Made by a program: the position numbers and the translations under genes. Below are positions 1 to 9,581 of a DNA stretch of 64,000 nucleotides, piece after piece. The notes under the pieces are model-generated. The model saw only the letters and a program-made list of their open reading frames with translations, was not told the origin of the DNA and did not search any database. Within the stretch, counting starts at the first letter, position 1. Every line of letters starts with the position of its first letter. Source of the stretch: DASRFR01 sp035651455 (GTDB lineage Bacteria; Acidobacteriota; Terriglobia; Terriglobales; Acidobacteriaceae). Where the stretch lies: contig DASRFR010000054.1 of the NCBI GenBank assembly GCA_035651455.1, positions 62,001 through 126,000 on the forward strand, read 5' to 3'.

Positions 1-157
1 GATTACGACTCCGGCCAGCACATTGTGGCCGCGGGGAACTCTGGCATGCATTTTGACGCTTTCAGCGATCGAGCGCTGTAGGAACCGTCCTCACTCCGCA
101 GGAAATATTGGCGTTAAGCTTATCGCTTTTCTGCATGGGAGTCGAGGGTCGGACGGC

Positions 158-1570
158 TCAGACAGCCGGCTGTCGCCACCCGCCGCAGGCTTTCTCGACC
201 GCTGCCGCTACGGCAAGCACCAGCTCCTCGTCCCAAGGCCGCCCTACAACTTGCACCCCGATAGGCAATCCTTCGGCCGATTGTGCTACCGGAACCACCG
301 CCGCGGGGTTGCCGATCAGGTTGAACCATTCGGTGTAGCTCCAGGCGTCAAGATACTGAACTGTTTGCCCATCGATCTGCCAGGCCCGCTCGCCGTGACA
401 AAACGCGGGAATGGCCGCCGCCGGGCACAGCAGGATCGGAGTGTCCTGGGTTTCTTGCAGGAACTGGAGGCGAACTTCATCGCGTTGAATCCAGGTGTCG
501 AGCAGGCTGGCTCCGGTGTGAGGCGGACTTGCGCAAGCCCATGCCAGATATTGGCGGAATACTGGGCTGAGGTCGTCCTCGCGCCCGCGCGTCATCGGAC
601 CGAGCAACATGCCGCCCGCGGTTCCGAAAAACTTCCACCAGAGCTGGCGGGCGCGTTCGAGGCCTGCGGGAAGAAATGGGACTACCTCCAATCCCGTGCT
701 CTTCAAGGCTTCTGCAGCACTTCGAACAGCGGCCCGAATTTCTGATCTCACCGGGATGCGCCCGTCGTCCTCGAAGTATCCGATCCGCGTTTTCTCGAGT
801 CGCCCCGGCTCAATCGGGCGAATGGGAACGGGAGCGGCATTGGGATCGCCATCGTCGGGTCCCGTCATTACCTGGAAAAGCAGCGTAAGGTCTGACACTG
901 TACGCGCCATGGGGCCGACAACGCCGAGCAGAGCGAACGGCCCCACCGAAACCGGGAAATGGCCGCTGGCGGGAACCCGCCCGGGCGTGGGCTTCAGCCC
1001 GCAAATTCCACTGAAGTGCGCGGGAACGCGAATGGAGCCGCCGCCGTCGCTCCCCACACCTCCTGCGGAGCAGCCGGCAGCAATGGCTGCTGCTTCGCCG
1101 CCGCTCGAGCCGCCGGCGGTGCGGGTCAGATCCCAGGGATTATTGGTGCGGCCGTACAGAAGGTTGTCCGTTTCCCAGGCCATCAGGTATTCCGGCGTGT
1201 TCGTCGTGCCTAAAATAATTGCACCCGCATTGCGCAACCGCGAGACGAGTGGAGCGTCTTGGCTCGCCCTCAGGCCGGCCCGTAAACGGGTGCCCGATTC
1301 ATTCAACATGCCTGCGACTTCGATTGAGCTCTTGATGCTGAGCGGCACGCCGTGAAGGGGGCCACGAACCTTCCCTCGCATGATCGCAGCCTCAGAATCT
1401 CTCGCGGACGCGATTGCGCGATCGGCATCGAGCTCGATAAACGCATTCAGCTTGGGGTTGACTTGCTCGATCCGCAAAAGGTGCGCCTGCATCAGGTCGA
1501 CGGGCGAAAGTTTCTTGTTCCGAATCTGTTCCGCCATAGCTGTAGCGGACAGGAATACAAGCTCGTCCAT
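158..1570 (-). CDS. Amidase, amidase-signature family (GatA/FAAH-like)
   Basis: A protein of about 470 residues that should hydrolyse a carboxamide bond. The serine-amidase triad is visible: Lys80 in the SIKSS segment, the cis-Ser155 in GGSSGG and the nucleophile Ser179 in GGGSIR, followed by the GLKPTPGRVP stretch usual in this family. The start is taken at the ATG at 1570, because the in-frame extension upstream begins at a GTG and adds 13 residues without family character. There is no signal peptide, so it is probably cytoplasmic. No gatB or gatC lies beside it, so a tRNA amidotransferase role is unlikely; the substrate is unknown. It lies downstream of the Crp/Fnr gene on the same strand, about 100 bases away. 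Confidence 0.9.
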   Translation of the reverse strand: MDELVFLSATAMAEQIRNKKLSPVDLMQAHLLRIEQVNPKLNAFIELDADRAIASARDSEAAIMRGKVRGPLHGVPLSIKSSIEVAGMLNESGTRLRAGLRASQDAPLVSRLRNAGAIILGTTNTPEYLMAWETDNLLYGRTNNPWDLTRTAGGSSGGEAAAIAAGCSAGGVGSDGGGSIRVPAHFSGICGLKPTPGRVPASGHFPVSVGPFALLGVVGPMARTVSDLTLLFQVMTGPDDGDPNAAPVPIRPIEPGRLEKTRIGYFEDDGRIPVRSEIRAAVRSAAEALKSTGLEVVPFLPAGLERARQLWWKFFGTAGGMLLGPMTRGREDDLSPVFRQYLAWACASPPHTGASLLDTWIQRDEVRLQFLQETQDTPILLCPAAAIPAFCHGERAWQIDGQTVQYLDAWSYTEWFNLIGNPAAVVPVAQSAEGLPIGVQVVGRPWDEELVLAVAAAVEKACGGWRQPAV

Positions 1571-1669
1571 TAACAATTGCGCTCCGGAAGAAAAGGGTGA
1601 GTCTAGCACGCCGATTCCGGCGGCAGGCGGAAGACCTCACTAAAGGCGAGAGGTTTATGGCTGGCGAAC

Positions 1670-2386
1670 TCAGGCGCCGACCAGGTGCTCGAGTGCAGCC
1701 TTGTTGCGAATGAGCAATGTCGAGCCGCGAAGCTGGGCAAGGTTCTTATCGCGGAACTCGCCGAGCACCCGCGTGACGGTCTCGCGCGACGTGCCGATCA
1801 GTTGCGCGATTTCTTCGTGGGTGAGCGCGACCTTGATCCGTATTCCGTCTTTCGTCGGCTCGCCGTCCCCCGCCCATTCCAGGAGAAGGCGTGCCAGTTT
1901 CTCTGAAACCGAATGTGACAGGCCGAGCGAACGAATCATCTCGTAGGCACTCTGGCAGTTCTGACTCAAATGCTGTGCGGCATGCAGACAGGCGTCGGCA
2001 TGATTCTGAAGAAATTTCAGGAAGTCATCTCGCCGAATGAAATCCAACTGGCTGGGTTGCAAAGCCTCGGCGGTCAGCTCGTACGGTTTACCGGAAACTG
2101 TGGCGTGTAATCCCAGAACTTCCCCGGCCTCCGCGATCCGCAAAATCAGAGTCTTGCCATCCCGCGACGTGGTCGAAAGCTTCACCCGGCCGCTGCAAAC
2201 GATATACACACCCCGGGCGGCCTGCCCCTCAACGAAAAGCACGGCCGACTGGGGGAAGGAACTGGCGTATTTCACTTTTTCGAGATCCTCGAGAGATCGC
2301 TTCGGCAAGTCGCAAAAAAATCCGCTGTGCCTTAATTTGCAGATCACACACTCCTCCGTGATCTGCAACCCATAAGGTGAGCTCAT
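1670..2386 (-). CDS. Crp/Fnr family transcriptional regulator with N-terminal Cys motif
   Basis: 238 residues with the full Crp/Fnr layout: a cyclic-nucleotide-binding-type beta barrel at about 30-145, a long dimerisation helix and a Crp-type winged helix with recognition segment IGTSRETVTRVL near 190-205. The N-terminus carries Cys13, Cys16 and Cys25 (CxxC then eight residues then C), which resembles the iron-sulfur cysteines of FNR, though the spacing differs from the E. coli protein. Further cysteines occur in the barrel and helix. A GGAGG ribosome-binding sequence precedes the ATG. It sits between a receiver-PAS kinase gene and the amidase gene on the same strand. Oxygen or redox sensing is inference; a cyclic-nucleotide or redox-independent role is possible. 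Confidence 0.92.
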   Translation of the reverse strand: MSSPYGLQITEECVICKLRHSGFFCDLPKRSLEDLEKVKYASSFPQSAVLFVEGQAARGVYIVCSGRVKLSTTSRDGKTLILRIAEAGEVLGLHATVSGKPYELTAEALQPSQLDFIRRDDFLKFLQNHADACLHAAQHLSQNCQSAYEMIRSLGLSHSVSEKLARLLLEWAGDGEPTKDGIRIKVALTHEEIAQLIGTSRETVTRVLGEFRDKNLAQLRGSTLLIRNKAALEHLVGA

Positions 2387-2651
2387 GTCCGCCTCCGGCC
2401 TTCACCGCCAAAATGACATCGTCTTTTAAGATAAGAACATTGTAATCGTTCGTCGCCTGGCGCTTTTCGCTATTGTGCGTCTCAGGACCCGGAAAGGTGA
2501 ACGCTTGCAAAGATCCACTACCAAGGTCTTAACGCTAGTTTGTTGCAATCATTGGAAGGCTGTCGCGACTAAGAGAACATAAGCCTGCCCCACGACGAAT
2601 TAAGGGCAGCGCGGAAAAAGAGCGGGATCGGAACGCCGGCACGAAAAGCAA

Positions 2652-4166
2652 CTACCCGGCGGAAGCATTTGAAAAAGGAAGAAAAACCGAAAAACAAGTG
2701 CCCGATCGATTTGGATTGGTGCTGCTGCGGAAGCGGAGCTTGCCTCCGTGTTTTTGGACAATGCCGCGCGAAACCCACAGCCCGATGCCAGTTCCACTTT
2801 CTCCTTTGGTCGTATAGAAAGGCTCGAACAGCCGGGAACGATGTTCCGGGCCGATACCTGGTCCGTTATCGACGATCACGGTGCGCACGCCTCGGCGTAA
2901 CGGGTCTGTCCAATCGACTGAATCGAAGATGTGAATCATGAGCTTGTTCCCGGTCTTGCCCAGCGCTTCAATGGCGTTGACGATCAGGTTGGAAAAAACC
3001 TGGCGCAGTTCGCCAAAATCGCCAAGAACCCAGGATGTCCCTTCATACTTTTTCTGCACCGAAACCTGCAGTGAGCCGACTTTGCGCTGGTACAGGGTCA
3101 GCACATTTTCGATAAGATCCGGGATCTGCACCTTGGTTCGCTTGTTGTCTGCCGTGCGGTAGAAGCCCAGCGTCAGGCGGCTGATCTGGCTGATGCGCCG
3201 CAGTTCGTCCTGGGCGGCTTGCACCAGCTTGCGCGAAGACGCGTCCAGTTCCGCGGTCTGCTCCAGGATATAAAGGATGTTGGTCACCGCTTCCAGTGGA
3301 TTGTTGATCTCGTGCGCCACGGTGGCGGCCATTCGCCCGGCGATGGCCAGCTTTTCGGAATTGCGCAGCGCTTCCTCAGCCATTCGGATTCGCGTGATGT
3401 CGCGCGCCACCGTGGATGCTCCAACGATGTTGCCCCGATCGTCCTGAATAGGCGAAATCGTGAGCGCGACGTCCAGTACTCTGCCGTCCTTGGTTACCCT
3501 GGTTGTCTGGAAATGCTGGAGTCGTTCCCCACGGCGCAATTTCTCCAGAATGTCGCGCACCTCGTTGGGTCGATCAGGCGGAAGCAGAATGGAGACCGGC
3601 TTCCCGATCATCTCCTCTGATGTGTATCCATACATGCGCTCTGCAGCCCGGTTCCAACTCATGATGGTGCCATTTAATGTCTTGCTGAAAATGGCGTCGT
3701 CTGATCCTTCAACAATGGCGGCCAGCAGCTTCTGCAACGCGCCACTCTCGCTGGTAAATATCTGGTCCTCTTTGAGGTGAGCCTCGTGACCGTGACGTCC
3801 GCCCTTTTCGATCAACGCAGCCACCTGGTCCAGCATGCGTTGAGGGCCTTCTGTCTTGCTCAGAAACACGTCCGCGTGTTCCATGCCTTCGGGTATGTCG
3901 CTGGTTCCGGAAAGAAGAACAATAGGAATCCCCGGGTTGAGCCTGCGGATCTCAGCCGCCATTTGGGTTCCGGTGTCGCGGCCCAGCAGGTGATCCGTAA
4001 CAACGAGATCGACGTGGTGTTTGCGAAAAGCGGTGAGGCCTTCCTCGGCCGAGGTGGCGGTCAACACCGTGTAGCCCTGGCGCTCCAGGATCAGTTTGCG
4101 AAAGTACAAAGCGCCGGGTTCATCGTCTACACAGAGGATCGTCGCTTTGGATACTGACTCAACCAT
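2652..4166 (-). CDS. Hybrid sensor histidine kinase: receiver-PAS-HisKA-HATPase
   Basis: 504 residues with no membrane segment, so a cytosolic kinase. An N-terminal receiver domain (about 8-125) has the acidic pair DD and phosphoacceptor Asp58 in VVTDHLLG. A PAS domain (about 145-260, with WNRAAERMYGYTSEEMIG) follows. The HisKA box has His285 in AHEINNPLEA, and the HATPase shows N-box, DNGPGIG and GTGIGLW motifs. The receiver-first order is typical of kinases that take phosphoryl groups from another histidine kinase or pass them within a relay. The signal sensed by PAS is unknown. The gene diverges from the ABC exporter and lies upstream of the Crp/Fnr gene. Confidence 0.92.
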   Translation of the reverse strand: MVESVSKATILCVDDEPGALYFRKLILERQGYTVLTATSAEEGLTAFRKHHVDLVVTDHLLGRDTGTQMAAEIRRLNPGIPIVLLSGTSDIPEGMEHADVFLSKTEGPQRMLDQVAALIEKGGRHGHEAHLKEDQIFTSESGALQKLLAAIVEGSDDAIFSKTLNGTIMSWNRAAERMYGYTSEEMIGKPVSILLPPDRPNEVRDILEKLRRGERLQHFQTTRVTKDGRVLDVALTISPIQDDRGNIVGASTVARDITRIRMAEEALRNSEKLAIAGRMAATVAHEINNPLEAVTNILYILEQTAELDASSRKLVQAAQDELRRISQISRLTLGFYRTADNKRTKVQIPDLIENVLTLYQRKVGSLQVSVQKKYEGTSWVLGDFGELRQVFSNLIVNAIEALGKTGNKLMIHIFDSVDWTDPLRRGVRTVIVDNGPGIGPEHRSRLFEPFYTTKGESGTGIGLWVSRGIVQKHGGKLRFRSSTNPNRSGTCFSVFLPFSNASAG

Positions 4167-4473
4167 TACGGAGAAAGGCGTGTAAGGCCTGGATCTAGCT
4201 TAATTCATTCTTGCGTGCCGAGGTGTGGAGCCCATATCAAGTCAATTTTTACCGCCAGAACGGCGGCCAACTCGCAGTGCGTCAGTATACACATTTTCTT
4301 GGATGACGAAAGTGCCTTCGGTCACGAATCACCGTGGTGAAAATTGTTGCATCACGTAAGTACCAACCGCATACTGCATGCGATAGCTCCAAATTTCACC
4401 GTTCCTTTTGGCGTAGCCCCCGTTGCCAAAGCAGACGGCCGTGTGTCGGTTCAAAGTGCAACGTACAGAGGTC
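4167..4473. other. Divergent intergenic region, no gene seen
   Basis: About 307 bases between the divergently read kinase and ABC exporter genes. It should hold both promoters. I see no convincing -35/-10 pair, palindrome, terminator or RNA gene in it. Confidence 0.4.
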
Positions 4474-6219
4474 ATGAAGGGTTCGGTGATAGGGCAGTTG
4501 CTGGCGCGACTAATCCGCTGCTGGCTGCATTTATCGGGAATCACCGCGCTGAGCCTGCTCACCCTGCCGCTCACGCTGCTTTATCCGCTCCCGCTTAAGA
4601 TCGTGATGGACAGCGTGTTGGGGCACCAGCCCATGCCTGACTTCCTTTCCAGGCTAGTACCTTTCGCTCACACCTCCCAAACCGCGCTTGGAATGGCGAT
4701 TGCCATCACTCTCGCTCTAGCCCTGGTGAATAGCCTTCAAGGACTCGCAGGTTGGTGGTTGCAGACGTATACGGGGGAGAAGCTGGTCTGGGACTTCCGG
4801 GCGGAGTTGCTCGACCACGTGCAACGGCTTCCGTTGGCTTTCCACGACCGCTATGGCACCCACGATGCGGTATATAGGATCCAGCATGACACGCCGGCCA
4901 TTCAATATGTGGTGATCCAGGGCATCGTGCCGCTGTTAACCGCCATGCTGACTTTGTTTGGCATGATTTATGTGAGCGCGCGTATTGACCTCCAGCTCGC
5001 GCTCGTGGCCCTGGTCATCACTCCCATTCTGTTCCTGCTCTCGCTCGCGTGCAGTCGCCTGGTGAGGAAGCGCTCCCGCAGGATTAAAGAACTGGACAGT
5101 TCAGCCATGTCGGTGATCCAGGAAGTTCTCGGCGCCGTGCGGGTGATCAAAGCATTCGGACAGGAGGACCGGGAACACGAACGCTTCGTCCGCAGATCGG
5201 GCGAGCGCATGTGGGGTCAGATTTCACTCGCTATGCAGCAGGCGATGTTCAATCTCCTGATTGGACTCACGATCGCGGGCGGTTCCGCGGCGGTGTTGTA
5301 TGTCGGCGTGCTGCACGTACGCTCCGGCGTTCTCACCATCGGTTCGTTGCTCGTTGTTATCGCGTATCTCGCGCAGATGTACCAGCCCCTGCAATTGTTG
5401 AGCACAAAGACCACGGATCTTCAGACCTGGATTGCGAGCCTGGAGCGGGCTTTCGCCTTGCTGGAGCAGCAACCCGAGATCGCTGAAAGCCCGTTCGCGC
5501 GTACTTTGACGCGTGCGCAGGGCACATTCGAGTTCCGTAATGTCTCCTTCCTATACGACTCGAGCGGCAGGGGAGTGCGCAATTTGTCATTCACGATTCC
5601 GGCGGGTACCCGGGTGGGCATCGTAGGCACAACTGGGTCGGGAAAAACCACGCTGCTCAACCTGCTCATGCGATTCTACGATCCTACGCAGGGCCAGGTG
5701 CTCCTGGATGGCGTGGACCTGCGCGAGTATCGAGTGTCCGATTTGCGTCGGCAGTTCGCGGTGGTGTTGCAGGAACCAGTGCTTTTCGCGGCCAGCATTT
5801 CGGAAAATATCGCTTACGGCAAACCCGACGCCTCTGATCAGGAAATCATCGACGCGGCGAAAGCGGCCAGCTCTCATGACTTCATCATGCGCCTGCCCAA
5901 CGGTTACGAAACTCGCACCGGGGAGCGTGGCGCGTTGCTTTCCGGCGGCGAGCGCCAGCGCATTTCGCTCGCGCGAGCATTCTTGCGAGACAGTCCAGTT
6001 TTAATCCTCGATGAGCCTACGAGTTCAGTGGACGTGCAGACAGAAGCATCGATCATGCAGGCGACGGAGGAACTGATGCGCGGACGCACCACTTTCATGA
6101 TCGCTCATCGCCTGAGCACGCTTAAAAGCTGCGAGATCATGCTGGTCCTGAAAGGCGGCGAACTCCTGGAGGTGAGGCAGACCGTACCCGAGGCCATGGC
6201 AACTACCGCGAGTGCATAG
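4474..6219 (+). CDS. ABC exporter half-transporter (membrane domain fused to ATPase)
   Basis: About 581 residues in the MsbA/multidrug half-transporter layout: six transmembrane segments in the first 300 residues, then an ATPase domain with Walker A GTTGSGKT (near residue 384), the Q-loop, signature LSGGERQR, Walker B VLILDEP and the H-loop AHRLST. It should work as a homodimer exporting a lipid or hydrophobic compound from the inner membrane. The first ATG of the frame is at 4474; an upstream GTG at 4441 is an alternative, as the Shine-Dalgarno sequence is poor for both. No periplasmic adaptor or outer-membrane channel gene is adjacent, so the substrate cannot be named. Confidence 0.93.
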   Translation: MKGSVIGQLLARLIRCWLHLSGITALSLLTLPLTLLYPLPLKIVMDSVLGHQPMPDFLSRLVPFAHTSQTALGMAIAITLALALVNSLQGLAGWWLQTYTGEKLVWDFRAELLDHVQRLPLAFHDRYGTHDAVYRIQHDTPAIQYVVIQGIVPLLTAMLTLFGMIYVSARIDLQLALVALVITPILFLLSLACSRLVRKRSRRIKELDSSAMSVIQEVLGAVRVIKAFGQEDREHERFVRRSGERMWGQISLAMQQAMFNLLIGLTIAGGSAAVLYVGVLHVRSGVLTIGSLLVVIAYLAQMYQPLQLLSTKTTDLQTWIASLERAFALLEQQPEIAESPFARTLTRAQGTFEFRNVSFLYDSSGRGVRNLSFTIPAGTRVGIVGTTGSGKTTLLNLLMRFYDPTQGQVLLDGVDLREYRVSDLRRQFAVVLQEPVLFAASISENIAYGKPDASDQEIIDAAKAASSHDFIMRLPNGYETRTGERGALLSGGERQRISLARAFLRDSPVLILDEPTSSVDVQTEASIMQATEELMRGRTTFMIAHRLSTLKSCEIMLVLKGGELLEVRQTVPEAMATTASA

Positions 6220-6228
6220 CGCTTTTAT

Positions 6229-6660
6229 TTATTTCGGTTTGACACTGAAATGACTGGCGGCGCATTGCCAGTGACCGTTGGAATAAATCCACATATCAGT
6301 GAAACGCCCCTGCCGCGACCACGGCCTGCCCTTCTCAGTTCCCTTCTCGCGATAGTCGCCGGTCACAATGGCGGTATTTGAATACATGTGTACCGCCATA
6401 TTCTCCGATTGCAAAACATCGGGATTATAAGACTTGTCGCGCACCGAAGCCAGCACCTGCGACTTGTTCAAGGTCGTGCCCTCGGCCACCGTCATCACGA
6501 AGTCGTCCGTGAGGAGCAACTCCACCGCGGCGGCATCGTTGTGGAGCTCGGCCTGGTTCCATGCATTCTCCATGGCGATAACCTTGGAGGGATCCTGGGC
6601 AAAGCTTATGACGGGCACGGACAACAGCAATGCGGTAAACAGCAGCCGGCAGTTCTTCAT
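6229..6660 (-). CDS. Secreted NTF2-like (SnoaL/DUF4440-type) protein
   Basis: 143 residues starting with a clear signal peptide (MKNCRLLFTALLLSVPVISF, cleavage near AQD). The mature part has the cone-like NTF2 fold pattern: an N-terminal helix with NAWNQAELHNDAAAVELLL, DDFVMT, a central VLASVRDKSYNPDVL stretch and C-terminal strands with VTGDYREKG, GRFTDMWIYSNGHWQC and an SHFS end. Such small domains bind small ligands or act as accessory folds; no enzyme activity can be assigned. The start is fixed by a strong GGGAGGTGGGG ribosome-binding sequence before the ATG at 6660. It is read towards the end of the ABC exporter gene. Confidence 0.8.
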   Translation of the reverse strand: MKNCRLLFTALLLSVPVISFAQDPSKVIAMENAWNQAELHNDAAAVELLLTDDFVMTVAEGTTLNKSQVLASVRDKSYNPDVLQSENMAVHMYSNTAIVTGDYREKGTEKGRPWSRQGRFTDMWIYSNGHWQCAASHFSVKPK

Positions 6661-6874
6661 CCCCACCTCCCAAGCCAAATCGATGCGACCATGATCCTTG
6701 CCGGGGAGCTGAGGTGGTCGTCTCAAGCGCTGGCGCGAACGGCGATGGTCACACCGCTGACGCCATGCGCCCTTACCTCGATGTTGGTTAGAATAGGGCG
6801 GCTGCGGGAAGCGGGACACAACAGTTTCGTGCCCGTACCCAAGTCGTCACTCCAATCAAGGTACGAGGGCTCTT

Positions 6875-7249
6875 ATGGCTCACCAACATACTCCGCGATT
6901 TCTGAAGATTGTGGATGAAGCGCGCAAGCGCGTCCGCGAAACCAATGTAGACGACGTGAAGCAGAGACTGGACCGTGGCGAAAAGTTCCTGCTGGTGGAC
7001 GTGCGCGAGGAAAGCGAGTTCGCTAAAGATCACTTGCCGGGTGCGCTTCATCTCGGAAAGGGCGTCATCGAACGCGATGTGGAGCAGAAGGTTCCCGACG
7101 TGAACACGCAAATGATCTTATATTGCGGTGGGGGATTTCGCTCTGCCTTGGCGGCCGACAATCTTCAGAAGATGGGATATACCAACGTGATCTCGATGGA
7201 CGGCGGAATTCGCGAGTGGAGAGAGAAAGGTTATCCTCTGCAGAAATAG
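6875..7249 (+). CDS. Single-domain rhodanese (sulfurtransferase)
   Basis: 124 residues, one rhodanese domain. The active-site loop is YCGGGFRS with catalytic Cys84, preceded by LLVDVREESEFAKDHLPGALHL and followed by DGGIREWREKGYP, all standard for the family. No signal peptide, so cytoplasmic. It should carry persulfide sulfur on Cys84. A GAGGG sequence five bases before the ATG supports the start. No sulfur operon surrounds it; a second rhodanese-containing protein is encoded at about 13.3 kb. Confidence 0.92.
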   Translation: MAHQHTPRFLKIVDEARKRVRETNVDDVKQRLDRGEKFLLVDVREESEFAKDHLPGALHLGKGVIERDVEQKVPDVNTQMILYCGGGFRSALAADNLQKMGYTNVISMDGGIREWREKGYPLQK

Positions 7250-7313
7250 CAAAGGAATCGCAATCGCTGTCTTTCCTGCGAATCCCAATCGGCATCTTCA
7301 CTGCCGTGCAATA

Positions 7314-8096
7314 TCAGTTACGACGGGTTGACTTGTTGCCGGGTTGATCGTTCAGGTAAGCGTCGACCTGTTGCTTCTCAGCAGCAGTGAGGTTGCGGGA
7401 TTTGCCTTTCGGAAGGTCTCCCAAGGTAAGCGCTCCCACCGCGACGCGAACCAAGCGGAGTACCTCGACCTCCACATGCTCGAACATGCGTCGGATGTGG
7501 CGGTTCTTGCCCTCCTCCAGCACCACCTCCAGCCAACTGTTTCGTTTCCCATGTCGTAGAAGGCGAACCTCTTTCATCTGCAACCAATCCGTACCAACAC
7601 GAAATCCGTGGAGCATGGTGTTGATCAACTGCGAATCGGCTACTGTGCCGATTTGTACGTGATACGTCTTGGGAACGTGCCCCCGAGGGTCGGTGATACG
7701 GCTTGCCCATTCGGAATCATTGGTCAACAGAAGAAGTCCTTCACTCGCCTTGTCGAGCCTCCCTACTGGAGCAACCCAGTGCGTCTCCGTGCCTAGAAGG
7801 CCGTACACCGTTTTACGTCCCTTCTCGTCAGACGCGGTTGTGATAACGCCTCGGGGCTTGTTGAGCATTATGTAACGCTTCCCTGCCGATTCCAGACGGC
7901 TGCCACTCAGCTCGATTCGATCTCGTCCCAGCACAACCGGGAACTCTGGATTCCGCCGTACCGTGCCGTTCAATTGCACCTTGCCGCTTCGGACCAATTC
8001 AGCTGCTCTGGATCGAGAGCAGTACCCGAGCTTCGATAAAGCGCGGGCCAGGCCTGTGCGCCGCGACGATCGATCGTCAGCTTGCATCCTGCTCAT
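7314..8096 (-). CDS. rRNA pseudouridine synthase, RsuA/RluB/RluE family
   Basis: 260 residues. An N-terminal S4 RNA-binding domain (about 14-60, with LSKLGYCSRSRAAELV) is followed by the pseudouridine synthase fold with catalytic Asp115 in GRLDKASEGLLLLTND and the later KTYHV and GKNRHIRRMFE motifs. Family proteins isomerise a specific uridine in 16S or 23S rRNA. Length and S4 domain fit RluB or RsuA; the exact target cannot be settled by eye. Two in-frame ATG codons (8096 and 8087) are possible starts. Confidence 0.93.
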   Translation of the reverse strand: MSRMQADDRSSRRTGLARALSKLGYCSRSRAAELVRSGKVQLNGTVRRNPEFPVVLGRDRIELSGSRLESAGKRYIMLNKPRGVITTASDEKGRKTVYGLLGTETHWVAPVGRLDKASEGLLLLTNDSEWASRITDPRGHVPKTYHVQIGTVADSQLINTMLHGFRVGTDWLQMKEVRLLRHGKRNSWLEVVLEEGKNRHIRRMFEHVEVEVLRLVRVAVGALTLGDLPKGKSRNLTAAEKQQVDAYLNDQPGNKSTRRN

Positions 8097-8255
8097 CCTA
8101 AAGAGGCAGCGGAACGCGGGGCGAGGAAAAAATTCCGCTCCGCAGGAAAAATATGCGTACCGTAACCCTCACGAAAGAATAGGGCTTCTACCGGATAGCA
8201 CGTGCGCACACGGACGACGACACTTACGGAGTCAGTAATGCCCGGGAGGGATGAT

Positions 8256-9581
8256 ATGAAAGCTAAGTTGATGTTGAGCACACTGTTGCTCCTCTGCGCT
8301 ACATGGGTTTTCGCGCAGACGTCGCCGAGCAGCACCTCGCAAAGTTCCAGCACCACGAATCAGGCAGGATCCAGTACCTCTTCCACCAGCAACGCAAACA
8401 CCTCGACCAGTTCGCAAACCGACAATTCCAATCCACAGGTTCCGAGTACCGGAGCGACGGCTGGTTCCAACTCCGGCCAGAACGGCACGGCCAACTCGAC
8501 CAGCGGACAAGCGACGGCTCCCAGTTCGGCCGCGGGACAGACCGGGACTTCGGCCACCTCGACCTCGACCACGCAAACCGGAACCACTCAAGCGAATTCA
8601 CCCACCGGCTCGGTAACCCAGGGTGGATCGTCATCGGCACAGAATCAAATTACCGGTTGTCTCGGCGGTTCAGCCTCTACGGGCAACTTTACGCTGACCG
8701 ATAGCCACACGGGCATGGTCTACAAGCTTCAGGGTGGAAACGATCAGCTCCGCACTCATGTTGGAGAAGAAGTTCAGGTTACGGGCACCCCCTCGAACGG
8801 CAATGCTGCGGGCACGACCTCGCCGAACATGGTGAACAACGATCAGACCCCCACTTCGGCAACCAGTCCGACGATGAGTGGCAATAGCGTTCCCAGCGGC
8901 GCCAGCGATGCGACCGCCAGCACTCCGAGCAATCAAAACGGCGCTTCGGGCGCGGCCAATGCGTTTGTAGTTTCGAGCGTCAACAAGGTTTCCGATCACT
9001 GCAGCAACCCGGGTGCAGCTCCTGGCCCAACCTCTTCTTTGCGTCATCCTGCTGGAGTTGAAATGGCAGCACTGATGCCGCAGGCAGGTGGATCGGCCGG
9101 ATCTGCGAGTGGAGCTACGGGATCAACCGGTGCAGCCAGCGGAAGTGCCGGACAGGCCTCGGGAACCGCGGGTCAGACTGGTAGCATGAGCGGTCAAACT
9201 GGGACTCCAGCGACACCTTCAACCCAGACCACGCCGGGCACCGCAACCCCGGGTACAGGAACCACGGGCACTGGTTCGACAACCCCGGGAACCACTTCCC
9301 CCAGTGGCGTAAATAATCAGATTCCCCAGGGAACGGTCACTCCGGATACTGGCACTACAACTCCGGGTGCGGCAACAACACCTGGCACAACAACGACTCC
9401 GGGAACTACGACTCCCGGAACGACCACAACCCCGGGAGCAACAACTCCGGGTACCGTGAGTCCCAACGGTACGACGCCGGGCAGCACCACTCCGGGAACC
9501 GTGCCGCCGTCTTCTTCGCCGACGGGCTCGACTCCGGGAACGACTTCACCCAATAACACTCAACCTCCGCCGCAAGGCTGA
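8256..9581 (+). CDS. Secreted Ser/Thr/Gly/Pro-rich low-complexity protein
   Basis: About 441 residues. A signal peptide (MKAKLMLSTLLLLCATWVFA, cleavage near AQT) is followed by a Ser/Thr/Gln/Asn-rich region. A short folded-looking segment follows at about 125-180 (ITGCLGG, NFTLTDSHTGMVYKLQGG, HVGEEVQVTG). It resembles a small domain I recall from many acidobacterial secreted proteins. The C-terminal 120 residues are a degenerate TTPGTT-type repeat. The ATG at 8256 is preceded by GGGAGGG. The composition suggests an extracellular or surface, possibly glycosylated, stalk-like protein; this is inference. Confidence 0.8.
   Translation: MKAKLMLSTLLLLCATWVFAQTSPSSTSQSSSTTNQAGSSTSSTSNANTSTSSQTDNSNPQVPSTGATAGSNSGQNGTANSTSGQATAPSSAAGQTGTSATSTSTTQTGTTQANSPTGSVTQGGSSSAQNQITGCLGGSASTGNFTLTDSHTGMVYKLQGGNDQLRTHVGEEVQVTGTPSNGNAAGTTSPNMVNNDQTPTSATSPTMSGNSVPSGASDATASTPSNQNGASGAANAFVVSSVNKVSDHCSNPGAAPGPTSSLRHPAGVEMAALMPQAGGSAGSASGATGSTGAASGSAGQASGTAGQTGSMSGQTGTPATPSTQTTPGTATPGTGTTGTGSTTPGTTSPSGVNNQIPQGTVTPDTGTTTPGAATTPGTTTTPGTTTPGTTTTPGATTPGTVSPNGTTPGSTTPGTVPPSSSPTGSTPGTTSPNNTQPPPQG
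9220..9560 (+). repeat. Degenerate Thr-Thr-Pro-Gly coding repeat
   Basis: Short tandem repeats of the kind ACAACTCCGGGA with variations, coding for TTPGTT units at the C-terminus of the secreted low-complexity protein. Units differ at third codon positions, so the repeat is kept at protein level and is not a recent DNA slippage tract. Confidence 0.75.
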
